From NCBI GenBank assembly GCA_016210565.1, contig JACQUA010000237.1:1-61006 (forward strand): DNA of 61,006 bases, read 5' to 3'. Made by a program: the position numbers and the translations under genes. Below the pieces are notes generated by a model that saw nothing but the letters and a program-made list of their open reading frames with translations, had not been told where the DNA came from and did no database searches. The DNA is from Chloroflexota bacterium. Lineage in GTDB: Bacteria; Chloroflexota; Dehalococcoidia; JACQUA01. Below, piece after piece: positions 25,262 to 34,047 of the stretch (its first letter is position 1; each line of letters opens with the position of its first letter).

Positions 25262-25971
25262 TGCTCAGGGTGGAAAACGTCAGTAGCTTCTATGGCTTGC
25301 TCCAGGTGCTGTGGGGCGTCAGTATCAATATTCAGGAAGGCGAGTTCGTCAGCCTCATCGGGGCCAACGGGAGCGGTAAGACGACATTGTTGAAGGCCGT
25401 ATCGGGCCTGGTCACCTCGTACCGGGGAACGGTGATTTTCCAGGACAGGGATATTTCCAGGATGAGGGCCACTGAAGTCGCGAGGCTCGGCCTCTGCCTG
25501 GTGCCCGAGGGAAGGTTATTGTACCCTTCATTAACGGTGGTCGAGAATCTCGAACTGGGCGCCTTCAGCCGTCACCGGACTGACGGTAAAGAAGACATCA
25601 GGCAGGACATGGAGTACGTTTTCAAGCTTTTCCCGATATTGTGGGAGCGACGGAAACAGAAGGCCGAGTCCCTCAGCGGCGGGCAGGCGCAGGTGCTGGC
25701 CATCGCCCGCGGGCTGATGAGCAAGCCGAAGCTGCTAATACTGGACGAACCTTCTCTGGGCCTGGCGCCCCTCTGGGTGGCGGAGGTGTTCAAGAGCATC
25801 CAGGAGTTGCACCGCCGGGGCATCACCATTTTGCTTTCCGAGCAGAACGCCAGCGCCAGCCTGGGCATGGCGGACCGAGCCTATGTGCTGGAGAGGGGCC
25901 GGGTGGTGCTGGAAGGGACGGGAAAGCAACTTCTAAACGACGAGAACGTCAAACGGGCTTACTTGACATAA
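25261..25971 (+). CDS. livF: Branched-chain-amino-acid-type ABC transporter ATPase LivF, system 1
   Basis: 236-residue second ATPase of the Liv-type importer. Seen: Walker A GANGSGKTTLL; the LivF-type LCLVPEGRLLYPSLTVVENL; signature SLSGGQAQVLAIARGL; Walker B LLILDEPSLGLAP; and Gln in LLSEQNAS, which replaces the usual VEQ. The start codon overlaps the livG stop. The gene ends facing livM of the opposite strand, with a repeat-filled gap of 345 bases between them. Confidence 0.92.
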   Translation: MLRVENVSSFYGLLQVLWGVSINIQEGEFVSLIGANGSGKTTLLKAVSGLVTSYRGTVIFQDRDISRMRATEVARLGLCLVPEGRLLYPSLTVVENLELGAFSRHRTDGKEDIRQDMEYVFKLFPILWERRKQKAESLSGGQAQVLAIARGLMSKPKLLILDEPSLGLAPLWVAEVFKSIQELHRRGITILLSEQNASASLGMADRAYVLERGRVVLEGTGKQLLNDENVKRAYLT

Positions 25972-26316
25972 CGTTGTTGCGAGCTTATGCCCCCCGGGGG
26001 GAGCCCATGGCTTTAGCCTTGTGGGGCGGATTGAATCTGTAATCTGTAATCATTGGCGTGGTGGGTCCCGCGCCGCGCGATTCCTGTAGCGGCGGGGCTT
26101 GCTCCCCTTGTCCTATCCCCGGTGGGCAGCCAATGCCGGGTCGCGACACCCCTGGCGGGTGTCGCGACGGACCGGGGGTGGACCCTGGGAGGAAGACTAT
26201 CAACGGGCTGCTGCCCCTGCCCTGGTCCTGCGTACACAGGCGAGACGCCTGTGCCACTGACGACGCCCGTGCCACTGACGATGCCTGTGCCACCCGCCGT
26301 TCACTGCCTGGGGGAC
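25972..26316. repeat. Repeat-filled gap between convergent liv genes
   Basis: The gap contains a TGTCGCGACACCCCTGGCGG-type hairpin (about 26125-26170) and a CACAGGCGAGACGCCTGTGC hairpin (26233-26252), followed by two further copies of its GCCACTGACGA-linked right arm. No gene, and no T-run that would mark a classical terminator. Confidence 0.6.
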
Positions 26317-27330
26317 CTATCTGAATGGAATCCGGCGTATCAGGCTGAAGAGGCCGCCGGGGAGGAAGTAGAGTATGAGCATGAAGATGATTCCCTGGAT
26401 GAGCTCGGTGACGCTGCGCACCCAAGGCAACCTGGAGGAGGCGAGGTCTATGAACTCGGGTATGACCAGGAAGATCATGATCGTTCCCAGGATCGCTCCC
26501 CAGACAGTCCTTTCCCCGCCGAAGTAAAGCGCGAACAGGAACAGCAGCATCATCCAGAAGCTGAAGTACGTGGGGTCCACTCCCTTCATGTGAAATGCCA
26601 GAAGCACTCCGGAGATGCCGGAGACGACCGCCGACAGCAGAAAGAGCTCCAGCCGGTATTTGCTTACGTTTATCCCCAGGGCCTCGGCTGTACGGTCATC
26701 GCTGCAGATCGCGCGGCAGGCCAGGCCCCATTGTGAATTGACCATGTAGAAGGCGAAGAAAAGAAGAAGAAAGGCGACGATCCAGACCAAGTAGTACATT
26801 TCGAACCCGGTATCCAGCCTGAGCGGGCCGATGGCAAGGGGAGGGATGCCGGTGATGCCCAGGGTTGCGCCCAGGAAATCCGAGCCGCTGATGACGAAGA
26901 ACGTGGTGAGTCCGAAGGCTATGGCCGCCAGGGAAAACGGTACCTTTTCTATTGTTCGCAATATGGGCACCGACACGCCGAGGGCCACCAGCAGGGATGC
27001 CAGAAGACCCAGGACGGCGGCCACCAGGGGCTGGGCCAGGATTGGAGGAACCCAGCTACGGGTGGTCAGAACGGCGACGGTATAGGCGCTGATGGCCATG
27101 AACCCCTGCAGTCCCAGGTTGATCTGTCCGCCGTAGCCCAGGGCCAGGTCCAGTCCGATGACCATGACGGTGTAAATGCCTACGAGCGTAAGCATGCTCA
27201 CCAGATAGACCACTCCCAGCTTGGCAAAGAGCCACGGGATTGCCGCGACCACGGCTATCAAGAGGATGACCGCCCAGGTCTTTCTCCTGGGGGAGATGGT
27301 CAGCGTCTTCCGGAGAGGAAATATTTTCAC
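26317..27330 (-). CDS. livM: Branched-chain-amino-acid-type ABC permease LivM, system 1
   Basis: 337-residue membrane subunit of the importer. Seen: eight to ten hydrophobic helices; the LivM core MVIGLDLALGYGGQINLGLQ; the coupling-loop region FGLTTFFVISGSDFLGATLG; the cytoplasmic EAA-like stretch ACRAICSDDRTAEALGINV; and WGAILGTIMI. It is the last gene of the minus-strand livK-livH-livM order. The 191-base gap to livH contains GCCATGGGCTACGCC repeats. Confidence 0.92.
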   Translation of the reverse strand: MKIFPLRKTLTISPRRKTWAVILLIAVVAAIPWLFAKLGVVYLVSMLTLVGIYTVMVIGLDLALGYGGQINLGLQGFMAISAYTVAVLTTRSWVPPILAQPLVAAVLGLLASLLVALGVSVPILRTIEKVPFSLAAIAFGLTTFFVISGSDFLGATLGITGIPPLAIGPLRLDTGFEMYYLVWIVAFLLLFFAFYMVNSQWGLACRAICSDDRTAEALGINVSKYRLELFLLSAVVSGISGVLLAFHMKGVDPTYFSFWMMLLFLFALYFGGERTVWGAILGTIMIFLVIPEFIDLASSRLPWVRSVTELIQGIIFMLILYFLPGGLFSLIRRIPFR

Positions 27331-27521
27331 TCAGGTGCTATCTGCCGCCGTTGCAACCAGAAGACCGGGATAATCCCGTTCCATGCGTGCTATTCACATG
27401 GTTCACTTTTCTCCACCCCGCAAGGCTGACGCCATGGGCTACGCCTCGCTGAAGCCATGGGCTACACCCCGTCCGACGGCGGGCGGGCACACAGGTCCGC
27501 CCGTACGGTTCAATGGCGGCG

Positions 27522-28403
27522 TCATTTCACGGTAGGCTTTCCGAAGAGTCCTAGGGGCTTGATGGCGAGCACCACGATAATGATTATCATGGCGATGGCG
27601 CTCTTGAACAGGGGTGAAATGAGGCCCGCCGCCAGTTGCTCGCTGAGCCCGATGATGTAACCGCCGACGAAGGCGCCCAGCACGCTGCCCATCCCGCCGA
27701 CAATGGCGGCAGCGATGCCGCTGGCCAGGAAGAACTCACCGCCGGCGTAGCTCATCATGGTTATGGGAGCAATGAGTATTCCCCCCAGCGCGCCCACCGC
27801 GGCGCTGATAGCAAAGGACAGGATCACCATTCCGTTGGGGTCGATCCCGACCAGACTGGCGCCTTCGGGGGTGTCCCTGACGGCTCTCAACGCCTTTCCC
27901 GTCAGGGTTCGCGTCAGGAAGAACCAGAGGAAAACGACGAGGAGCAGGATGACTGACATGATGAGAAGGGACTGTCTGGGGATCACCACCTCGGAGAGCT
28001 TGAAAGCGCCCGGGACCGGGGAGTTGAGGGTGATGGGCTCCACTCCCCAGAAAATCCTGGCCAGTCCCTTATAGGCAATCCCCGCGGCCATGGTCAGGCA
28101 CAGCCAGATGGGGAAAGTCGACTTTTTACGGGGGATGACCAGCAGTCTTTCAACCAGCAGGCCGCTGACGACCCCGGCGGCGATGGCCAGGATAAAGGTC
28201 ACGGGGACCGGCACGCCCATCGCCGTGAGCCAGATCGCTGTCATCCCGCCGAGGACCACGAATTCGCCCTGGGCGATATTCAGGATGCCGCTGACGTTGT
28301 AGATGAGGGAGAACCCCAGGGCGATCAGGGCATAGATGCTTCCCAGGACCAGGCCGGAAGCAATGGATTGGCCTACGAGAATCACGCTATTCTCCACCGT
28401 CAT
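27522..28403 (-). CDS. livH: Branched-chain-amino-acid-type ABC permease LivH, system 1
   Basis: 293-residue membrane subunit. Seen: eight or so helices; the LivH N-terminus LVLGSIYALIALGFSLIYNV; INGILN-like VSGILNIAQGEFVVLGG; the cytoplasmic loop GKALRAVRDTPEGASLVGID; and the C-terminal IKPLGLFGKPTVK. The predicted start ATG (28403) lies inside the left arm of the GTCATTGCGAGCGAAGCGAA inverted repeat, so the element supplies the start codon and the region where a ribosome-binding site should be. No Shine-Dalgarno sequence is visible there. Confidence 0.9.
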   Translation of the reverse strand: MTVENSVILVGQSIASGLVLGSIYALIALGFSLIYNVSGILNIAQGEFVVLGGMTAIWLTAMGVPVPVTFILAIAAGVVSGLLVERLLVIPRKKSTFPIWLCLTMAAGIAYKGLARIFWGVEPITLNSPVPGAFKLSEVVIPRQSLLIMSVILLLVVFLWFFLTRTLTGKALRAVRDTPEGASLVGIDPNGMVILSFAISAAVGALGGILIAPITMMSYAGGEFFLASGIAAAIVGGMGSVLGAFVGGYIIGLSEQLAAGLISPLFKSAIAMIIIIVVLAIKPLGLFGKPTVK

Positions 28404-28485
28404 TGCGAGCGAAGCGAAGCAATCTCCTGGCTTGTCCAGCCAACCGTGGGATTGCTTCGTCGCTTCGCTCCTCGCAAAGACGGTG
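28395..28485. repeat. Inverted-repeat element at the livH start
   Basis: A diverged copy of the 909-988 palindrome, with outer ends CACCGTC and GACGGTG. It fills the livK-livH gap and overlaps the first codons of livH. The right arm has small insertions (GCTTCGTCGCTTCGCTCCTCG) relative to the perfect copy. Confidence 0.85.
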
Positions 28486-28501
28486 CGGTTGCGTCATTTC
28501 C

Positions 28502-29764
28502 CTATTTCATCACGCCCATCTTCGCGCCCGGATAGTCCACGTACCGGACCGGCACAAACCAGTCACCCTGTATTTTGGCCAGATAGAACCGGAATCCAGC
28601 CACCCCCCGGTGGTTCTGGGCTGTCCGTTTGACCAGGACGTTGGTTGCCTGGAAGGTCTGGGTCTCCATCGCGTCGCGGAGCTTTGACCTCATTTCCTGC
28701 ACGCTCATCTTTTCCGGGTCCATGTCCAGTTTCCGGAGGGCATCGGCAATGGAATATACGCTATCGTAGCCGCTAACAACCGTGTCGGACGAGATCTTGC
28801 CCGTCTCTTTGTTGAACTCGGTGGCCAGCCTCCTTATCGCCTCGGCCTGGCCGCCGGGATGGTCCCCGGGTATGCTGTCGGGGCGGAGCTGAGAGGCGGT
28901 CAGCCATAGCACCACGCGGTCGGAAAACCCTTTTACCGAGTCGATGAACGACCTCTGCGCGTTGGCGGAGTGGGACACCGCGGGGATGTTCCAGGCCATG
29001 AGGTCGAGGTTCTTGTAGACAACAGTGGCGGGGCGGCCGGAGGGGCCGAGGAAAAGGGCATCGGGCCTGGCCGCTCTCAGCTTGGTCAACTGCACGGTTA
29101 TGTCGGTATCGGTGGTCAGCATTCTTTCAATGCCGGCTATCTCGAACATCCCGGGGTTCTTGTCCGCCAGGGCTTTTATCAATCTCTCGTGGGTGTCGCC
29201 CAGGGGATCGGAGGTCAGCACGAAGCCGACCCTCTTCCCGCCGAGGGCGACGGCGAACCGGATCCAGACGTCGGCGACATCGTCGAAATCGTAGCTCACC
29301 GCGCCGAAAACATAGTTCCCCGGCTTCCCGGTTTGCGATGGGAGCGGTACTGGGGTCTTGGGGATGAAGGGGACCTTTTCGGCGTCGGCAACTTCGCTCG
29401 CCGCCAGCGCCATGGGTATGCCGACAGCGCCGACGATGGCCAGCACGTTCTGGTCTTTGAGTTTGCGGACGAGATCGGCGGCGCGTGGGGGGGCCGATTC
29501 GTCGTCATAATAAATGCCCGACAGGGGATGGCCGTTGACTCCGCCTTTGGCGTTGATCTCGGCGATCGCCATCTCTTCGCCCTTCTTGACGTCGACGCCC
29601 ACCGGCGCGTATTGCCCGGTCAAAGCATCCACCAGGCCGATGTAGTAGGGCGCCTTTTCTCTGGCGCCAAGCGGGGAAATCTGGCAGGCCGAAAGGACAA
29701 GTGGGACTACAACCAGGGCCGCGGTTAACCAGAGAGCCACAATGTACAGGGGTCTGTTCTTCAT
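28502..29764 (-). CDS. livK: Branched-chain-amino-acid-type receptor LivK, system 1
   Basis: 420-residue type-1 periplasmic-binding-protein-fold lipoprotein. Seen: signal peptide with lipobox VLSACQ; YIGLVDALTGQYAPVGVDVKKG; NAKGGVNGHPL; the IVGAVGIPMALA ligand-site segment; and VVSGYDSVYSIADAL. It is the first gene of the minus-strand operon and has a good promoter at 29869-29897. Ligands of Liv-type receptors range from amino acids to aromatic and aliphatic acids, so branched-chain amino acids cannot be assumed. Confidence 0.9.
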   Translation of the reverse strand: MKNRPLYIVALWLTAALVVVPLVLSACQISPLGAREKAPYYIGLVDALTGQYAPVGVDVKKGEEMAIAEINAKGGVNGHPLSGIYYDDESAPPRAADLVRKLKDQNVLAIVGAVGIPMALAASEVADAEKVPFIPKTPVPLPSQTGKPGNYVFGAVSYDFDDVADVWIRFAVALGGKRVGFVLTSDPLGDTHERLIKALADKNPGMFEIAGIERMLTTDTDITVQLTKLRAARPDALFLGPSGRPATVVYKNLDLMAWNIPAVSHSANAQRSFIDSVKGFSDRVVLWLTASQLRPDSIPGDHPGGQAEAIRRLATEFNKETGKISSDTVVSGYDSVYSIADALRKLDMDPEKMSVQEMRSKLRDAMETQTFQATNVLVKRTAQNHRGVAGFRFYLAKIQGDWFVPVRYVDYPGAKMGVMK

Positions 29765-29868
29765 TGCTTACCTCCTCTGAAAATTGGTTTTCCAGCTTCT
29801 CCCTTTGAAAAAAGGGGATTGAGGGGATTATCCAGGTTCCTCAAGTTGAAGGTTCGCGGGCCTGCGAT

Positions 29869-29897
29869 ATCTTACAAGACTATGGCTGGCAAGTCAA
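29869..29897 (-). promoter_or_regulatory. Sigma-70-type promoter for livK-livH-livM
   Basis: On the minus strand TTGACT (29897-29892), a 17-base spacer and TAAGAT (29874-29869). It predicts a leader of roughly 100 bases before ATG 29764. Confidence 0.6.
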
Positions 29898-29935
29898 CAA
29901 GCCAAAAAGGCGGCAGCAAGAGTGGCACAGTACGG

Positions 29936-30251
29936 GTAGGGTGGGTTCGCGTCCCGATTTGTCTGAAAGACTCATCGGGACGCGAACCCACCAGGAAGGA
30001 TTCAAGATTACAGATTCAAGATTACAAGATTCCCCACCCCGGCTAGCTGTTCGTCATTCGGGTTTCGTCATTTCCCCCTTTGATTGGTCATTCGTCATTC
30101 GGACTTCGTCATTCGCCATTCCATGTGGTGGGTTCGCACAGCCACCCAGCTTCCCCATCGCCCCGCTGTGCTTAACCCACCCTACGCGGCTGTGCCGGGC
30201 AAACACAGGCGAGACGCCTGTGCCACCCGCCTGCGCCACTGGCCCCATAGC
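29936..30251. repeat. Hairpin repeats between livK and the Fe-S gene
   Basis: Bases 29936-29994 form a stem closed by GGTGGGTTCGCGTCCCGAT and its complement. Bases 30050-30115 carry GTCATTCGG/TTCGTCATTC units. Bases 30124-30186 form a larger GTGGTGGGTTCGCACAGCC stem. Bases 30204-30223 form the CACAGGCGAGACGCCTGTG hairpin. No gene. Confidence 0.7.
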
Positions 30252-30893
30252 CTACCGCACATAGTAAACCGATGGATCGGTGCCAAACTCGGGATGCAAC
30301 TGGAAGCCGTGCCTGACTGTAATCAATGTCCTGACGTTACTGGCCGGGTTGTCCAGGTCGCCGAAGTGCCTGGCCTTGGCCGGACAGTTGTTTACGCATA
30401 TCGGGGTCGCTCCCCTGTCCACTCCGGGACGTAATCCCTTACTGACGCCCCGGTCTATCCGTTCCTGGCAGAAATCGCATTTCATGACCACCCCGGTCTG
30501 CAATCTCTCCCGTCCGATCTTTTCGAGCTGCGTGGGGGCCAGGCCGGGGTAGTAGCCCGTCTCTTTGCTGTAAAACGAGCGCGAGCCGTAGGGACAGGCC
30601 ATCATGCAGTACCGGCAGCCGATGCACTTGTCGGGATCCACCGTCACCAGTCCGTCCGGTCGCCTGGTGGTGGCGCCCGAAGGACACACCTTAACGCACG
30701 CGGCATCTGTGCAATGATTGCACAGGACCGGCTGCATGGTCCGCTGGACGCGCGGGTATTCTCCGTGCTCCTTGATCAACACCCGGGAGAACACCATCCC
30801 CGGCGGCAGGAAGTGCTCCATCTTGCAGGCAAGAATGCACGTCCCGCAGCCGACGCAGAGTTTCAAGTCGATTACCATGCCGTATCTGGGCAT
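30252..30893 (-). CDS. Four-cluster Fe-S electron-transfer subunit of Mo/W oxidoreductase 2
   Basis: 213-residue ferredoxin-like subunit of the DmsB/NrfC type, which passes electrons to or from the catalytic subunit. Seen: four cysteine sets, CVGCGTCILAC, CNHCTDAACVKVCP, CIGCRYCMMACP, and CDFC with later CVNNCP, enough for four [4Fe-4S] clusters. No signal peptide. Start ATG 30893 follows GGGAG. The frame stays open for 88 codons further upstream, but that part is translated repeat DNA and should not be annotated. Its partner (31341-33923) is directly upstream on the same strand, across 447 bases of repeats. Confidence 0.92.
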   Translation of the reverse strand: MPRYGMVIDLKLCVGCGTCILACKMEHFLPPGMVFSRVLIKEHGEYPRVQRTMQPVLCNHCTDAACVKVCPSGATTRRPDGLVTVDPDKCIGCRYCMMACPYGSRSFYSKETGYYPGLAPTQLEKIGRERLQTGVVMKCDFCQERIDRGVSKGLRPGVDRGATPICVNNCPAKARHFGDLDNPASNVRTLITVRHGFQLHPEFGTDPSVYYVR

Positions 30894-31340
30894 ATCATGC
30901 TCCCGAACTAATGACGAATGACGAAGTCCGAATGACGAATCAATGTCCCATCCCGACGAGTCGGGACAATGAACAATGAAAATGGCTGGACGATCTGTCA
31001 TTCTGAGCGAAGCGAGTGTAGCGAGCGTAGTCGAAGAATCTTTCTCGGGTGGGGAGAGCAAAGACCCTTCGACTGCCCCTTCGCTCTGCTCAGGGCTTCG
31101 GCTCAGGGTGACAGTTTCGTAGCAATGACCAATGTCGAAGTCCGAATGACGAATCAATGACGAATGACGAAGTCCGAATGACGAACCAATGACAAATTAC
31201 GAAATCCGAATGACGAATGACCAACCGGGGCGGGGAATCTTCTAATCTTTGAATCTGTGTTGTTTTCGGTCTTTCCTGGTGGGTTCGCACAGCCACCCAG
31301 CCTCCCCCTTGCCCCTCTGTGCTTAACCCACCCTGCGTTT
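30894..31340. repeat. Repeat block splitting the two oxidoreductase subunits
   Basis: Bases 30905-30980 carry GAATGACGAA and TCCCGACGAGTCGGGA repeats. Bases 30997-31112 are the TTCTGAGCGAAGCGAGTGTA family in inverted halves. Bases 31130-31230 carry seven or so CGAATGACGAA units. Bases 31275-31336 form a GGTGGGTTCGCACAGCCACC stem. No gene. Confidence 0.75.
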
Positions 31341-33923
31341 TCAATCCTTATAAACCTTCGCTTTGATCAGGCCGCCCTGCATGGTACCCACCACGGGATC
31401 GGTCCAACTGTGTCTTATGGGGGCCAGCGGCGTCATGGAGACCCGACCGGTGTCCCTGGCAAACGGGGTGGACCACTGTCCGAATTGCCCGGTGATGAGA
31501 ATGGTGTCGGGCCGTATCAACTCGGTGAGTTTGACCTTCCTCTTCACCTTGCCTACTTCCGACTCGACCCATATCTCGTCTCCATCTCTTATTCCCCGGG
31601 ATAGGGCCGTTTTGCGGTTCATCAAGATGTCCTGCTGGCCTGGGATGTATTCCGCAATCTCGGCGAACATCGGAATCTCGACGTCGGAGCCGAAACCAAA
31701 CTGGGGCGACCGCGCGGTGGTAACGTACATGTCGTATTCGGCGGGGCTTTGCTCGCAGGCCGACTGCTTATAGACGGGAAGAGGGGTATACTCGTCGGTG
31801 GGCCACCAGTCTACTCCCACCCCGGCCAGATCCCGGGCCAGCCGCTCGCCCGTCTTCTTGACGTGCTCCACGTAAGGGAGCTGGTACCGGAGTCCCATTC
31901 TCTTCATTTCAAAATGCACGTCGTACTGGTCCTCGACCGGCACCTCTTTGAAAATGGCCCCGTGCTGCTTGAACCAGTTGAGGTCCTTCTCACCGCCGGT
32001 ATATGACTTGCACTGCCTGTCCACGATGTCCGCCCACCGGTATTTGGTCGCCGGGTCGAGCTTCCAGTCGCCGGTGAGTCCGAAGATGGAATTGACCTTT
32101 TCGTTGTATTCGGCGAGGAAACCGGCCCGGCTGGCCAGCTCCGTGAATATGTCGGCGAGGTCCATGGTGTTGTGCAACGGCTCCACGACCGGCTGGCGGA
32201 GTATGACCCCGGAGAACTTCTTAGCCAGGGCGGCTCTCACCCAGCTCATCAGCTCGTAGCGCTCGAATTCGGTGTGGTCCGGGAGCACGATGTCGGCAAG
32301 CTCGGTAAACTCGTCCTGGACATAGGCGATCGAGACGATGAAGGGTACTTTGAGCAGCGCCTGGCTCACCAGTTCCGGCTCGCCGACGGTGGTCAGAGGG
32401 CTGCTCCGGTAACGTATGAAGAGCTCCGGGACCGGCGGCAGCGGGAAGTTCTTCGGAGGGTCCACCATGTGCCGGAAGGCCAGGCCCTGCGTCCTTCCCC
32501 ATATCCGGCAATAGGGCAAGAGTGTTTCAGTCCCGTCGAGCGAGACGGGCGGCCAGACGAAGTCAAAGGTGTCGGCTTTCGGCATCCCGTCAGGACCTGG
32601 CCTGACCCCGATGTTGAAGTCCTCGGGCGAGGGGAGCCCGGTGGGCAGGAGCAGCCGGCGGGCACGACCGCCGCAATGCCCGCCGGGTACCTCTAGGGAG
32701 CCGACCAGCATGGCCAGGATGTGGTCCGCCAGCAGGCAGGAATACGACCGGCAGCCTCCCGAGAGATGCCGGCCCATCTTGAGGTCGACGGGTCGGTAGG
32801 GGAGAACATGCCCCCCTATCTTTATCGTGCTACCGATGCAGGCGTTTTCCACGTATTCCCTGGCAATCCTGCGAATGGTCTCGGCGGGAATCTCCGTGAC
32901 CGCTGAGGCCCACTCTGCGCTATACTGGGCCATGTGGTCTTTCAAGACCTGGAAGGCCGGCTTGCATTCGACGCCGTTGATGGTGTAGACGCCTGTGATG
33001 GCCACGTCTTTGACTGCCGGATCATCGTGCGTCCTCGGCCTGTGCTCTCCGGCATCCCAGACCAGCACCTTTCCCGCCGCATCCCGGGCGAAGTAGCCCT
33101 TCGGGTCCACCAGGTAGGGGGAGTTGGTCATGCCCTTGAGAAACTCCTCGTCGTATGTCTTCAGCTCGTGCATTACCACGTGAATAAGGCCCAGAAAAAA
33201 GGCGGTATCCGTGCCGGGCCTGATGGGAATCCACTCGTCGGCCTTGGCGGCGGTCAGTGAAAAGACGGGGTCAACCACGACCACTTTGATCCCTCTCAGG
33301 CGGGCGTCCGCGACCTGGACGTTTTCGGGGGCCCCGCCGGAGACCGAGGTATTGTTGCCGACTATCAGCAGGTATTTACAGTAGTCCATATCCGGCTCGC
33401 ACTGGAAGCCGGAGTGAAACACATTGGCGAAAATGTGCTCCGCCTGGTCGCAGCGGAGGCTGGACCCACCGCCCAGCTCCTGGACCGGACCGAAGGCTGA
33501 GAAGAAAGGCGACAGCGTGCCCATGAGGCTGCGCCACATTGGTCCCCGGGTGCTGCTCGCCAGAAGCCTCGTGTTCCTGGCGCGAATATCCCTGAGTTTT
33601 GCCGAGATGGTGTCCATCGCCTCATCCCAGCTAATCTCAACCCATTTCGGGTCTATGCCCGGACCTTTTTGCGGGTTGGTCCGGCGGAGAGGCGCTTTGA
33701 TCCGGTGGGGGTTGTAAAGCTTGTGGATGAAGGCGTAGGGCTTGCCGCAAATCCGGCCCTGGTTCTTGGTCAGCTTATCGTAGTTGGGCAGGTCGGCATT
33801 ACCTTCAATGTTGACCGCCACGCCGTTGAGTCGGCGGACCTTGATGACATCCGGCCCTTCGACGCAGCCCCAGCACATGGTTGGAATCCAGGTGTCTTCT
33901 GAATGTCTTATGTCTTTAGGCAT
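31341..33923 (-). CDS. Molybdo/tungstopterin oxidoreductase, catalytic subunit (DMSO-reductase superfamily) 2
   Basis: 860-residue catalytic subunit, paralogous to 21725-24268 along its whole length (shared LYNPHRIK/VYNPHRIR, LTAAKADEW, QFGQ and ARDTGR segments). Seen: an N-terminal cluster motif CWGCVEGPD in which the third cysteine is replaced by Asp, with the fourth cysteine in GRICGKPY; a likely metal-ligand cysteine in SLRCDQAEHIFAN; and the C-terminal pterin domain. No Tat signal. It pairs with the four-cluster subunit downstream, an arrangement like that of transhydroxylase or DMSO-reductase-type soluble complexes. The substrate is unknown. Confidence 0.9.
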   Translation of the reverse strand: MPKDIRHSEDTWIPTMCWGCVEGPDVIKVRRLNGVAVNIEGNADLPNYDKLTKNQGRICGKPYAFIHKLYNPHRIKAPLRRTNPQKGPGIDPKWVEISWDEAMDTISAKLRDIRARNTRLLASSTRGPMWRSLMGTLSPFFSAFGPVQELGGGSSLRCDQAEHIFANVFHSGFQCEPDMDYCKYLLIVGNNTSVSGGAPENVQVADARLRGIKVVVVDPVFSLTAAKADEWIPIRPGTDTAFFLGLIHVVMHELKTYDEEFLKGMTNSPYLVDPKGYFARDAAGKVLVWDAGEHRPRTHDDPAVKDVAITGVYTINGVECKPAFQVLKDHMAQYSAEWASAVTEIPAETIRRIAREYVENACIGSTIKIGGHVLPYRPVDLKMGRHLSGGCRSYSCLLADHILAMLVGSLEVPGGHCGGRARRLLLPTGLPSPEDFNIGVRPGPDGMPKADTFDFVWPPVSLDGTETLLPYCRIWGRTQGLAFRHMVDPPKNFPLPPVPELFIRYRSSPLTTVGEPELVSQALLKVPFIVSIAYVQDEFTELADIVLPDHTEFERYELMSWVRAALAKKFSGVILRQPVVEPLHNTMDLADIFTELASRAGFLAEYNEKVNSIFGLTGDWKLDPATKYRWADIVDRQCKSYTGGEKDLNWFKQHGAIFKEVPVEDQYDVHFEMKRMGLRYQLPYVEHVKKTGERLARDLAGVGVDWWPTDEYTPLPVYKQSACEQSPAEYDMYVTTARSPQFGFGSDVEIPMFAEIAEYIPGQQDILMNRKTALSRGIRDGDEIWVESEVGKVKRKVKLTELIRPDTILITGQFGQWSTPFARDTGRVSMTPLAPIRHSWTDPVVGTMQGGLIKAKVYKD

Positions 33924-33973
33924 AAAGGTTCCTTCTTTAGGGCGGTTGGTTCAGTTTAGTGGCCCTAACAACC

Positions 33974-33979
33974 ATTATA
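33974..33979 (-). promoter_or_regulatory. -10 box before the Mo/W oxidoreductase 2 operon
   Basis: On the minus strand GCTATAAT lies about 50 bases before ATG 33923. The GCTATAAT form matches the two leader-RNA promoters; no good -35 box is present. Confidence 0.4.
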
Positions 33980-34047
33980 GCGCGGCGGCTTCATTCACGG
34001 GGCCGTGACCGGAGTTTGTGATGATGGTTGGTCAAACAAACCGACTG

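Noticed and set aside
30894-31157. N-terminal extension of the Fe-S subunit frame by 88 codons
   Set aside because: The extension is a translation of repeat DNA (MIRHSDFDIGH, SERSER-like segments), and the true start with a ribosome-binding site is at 30893.
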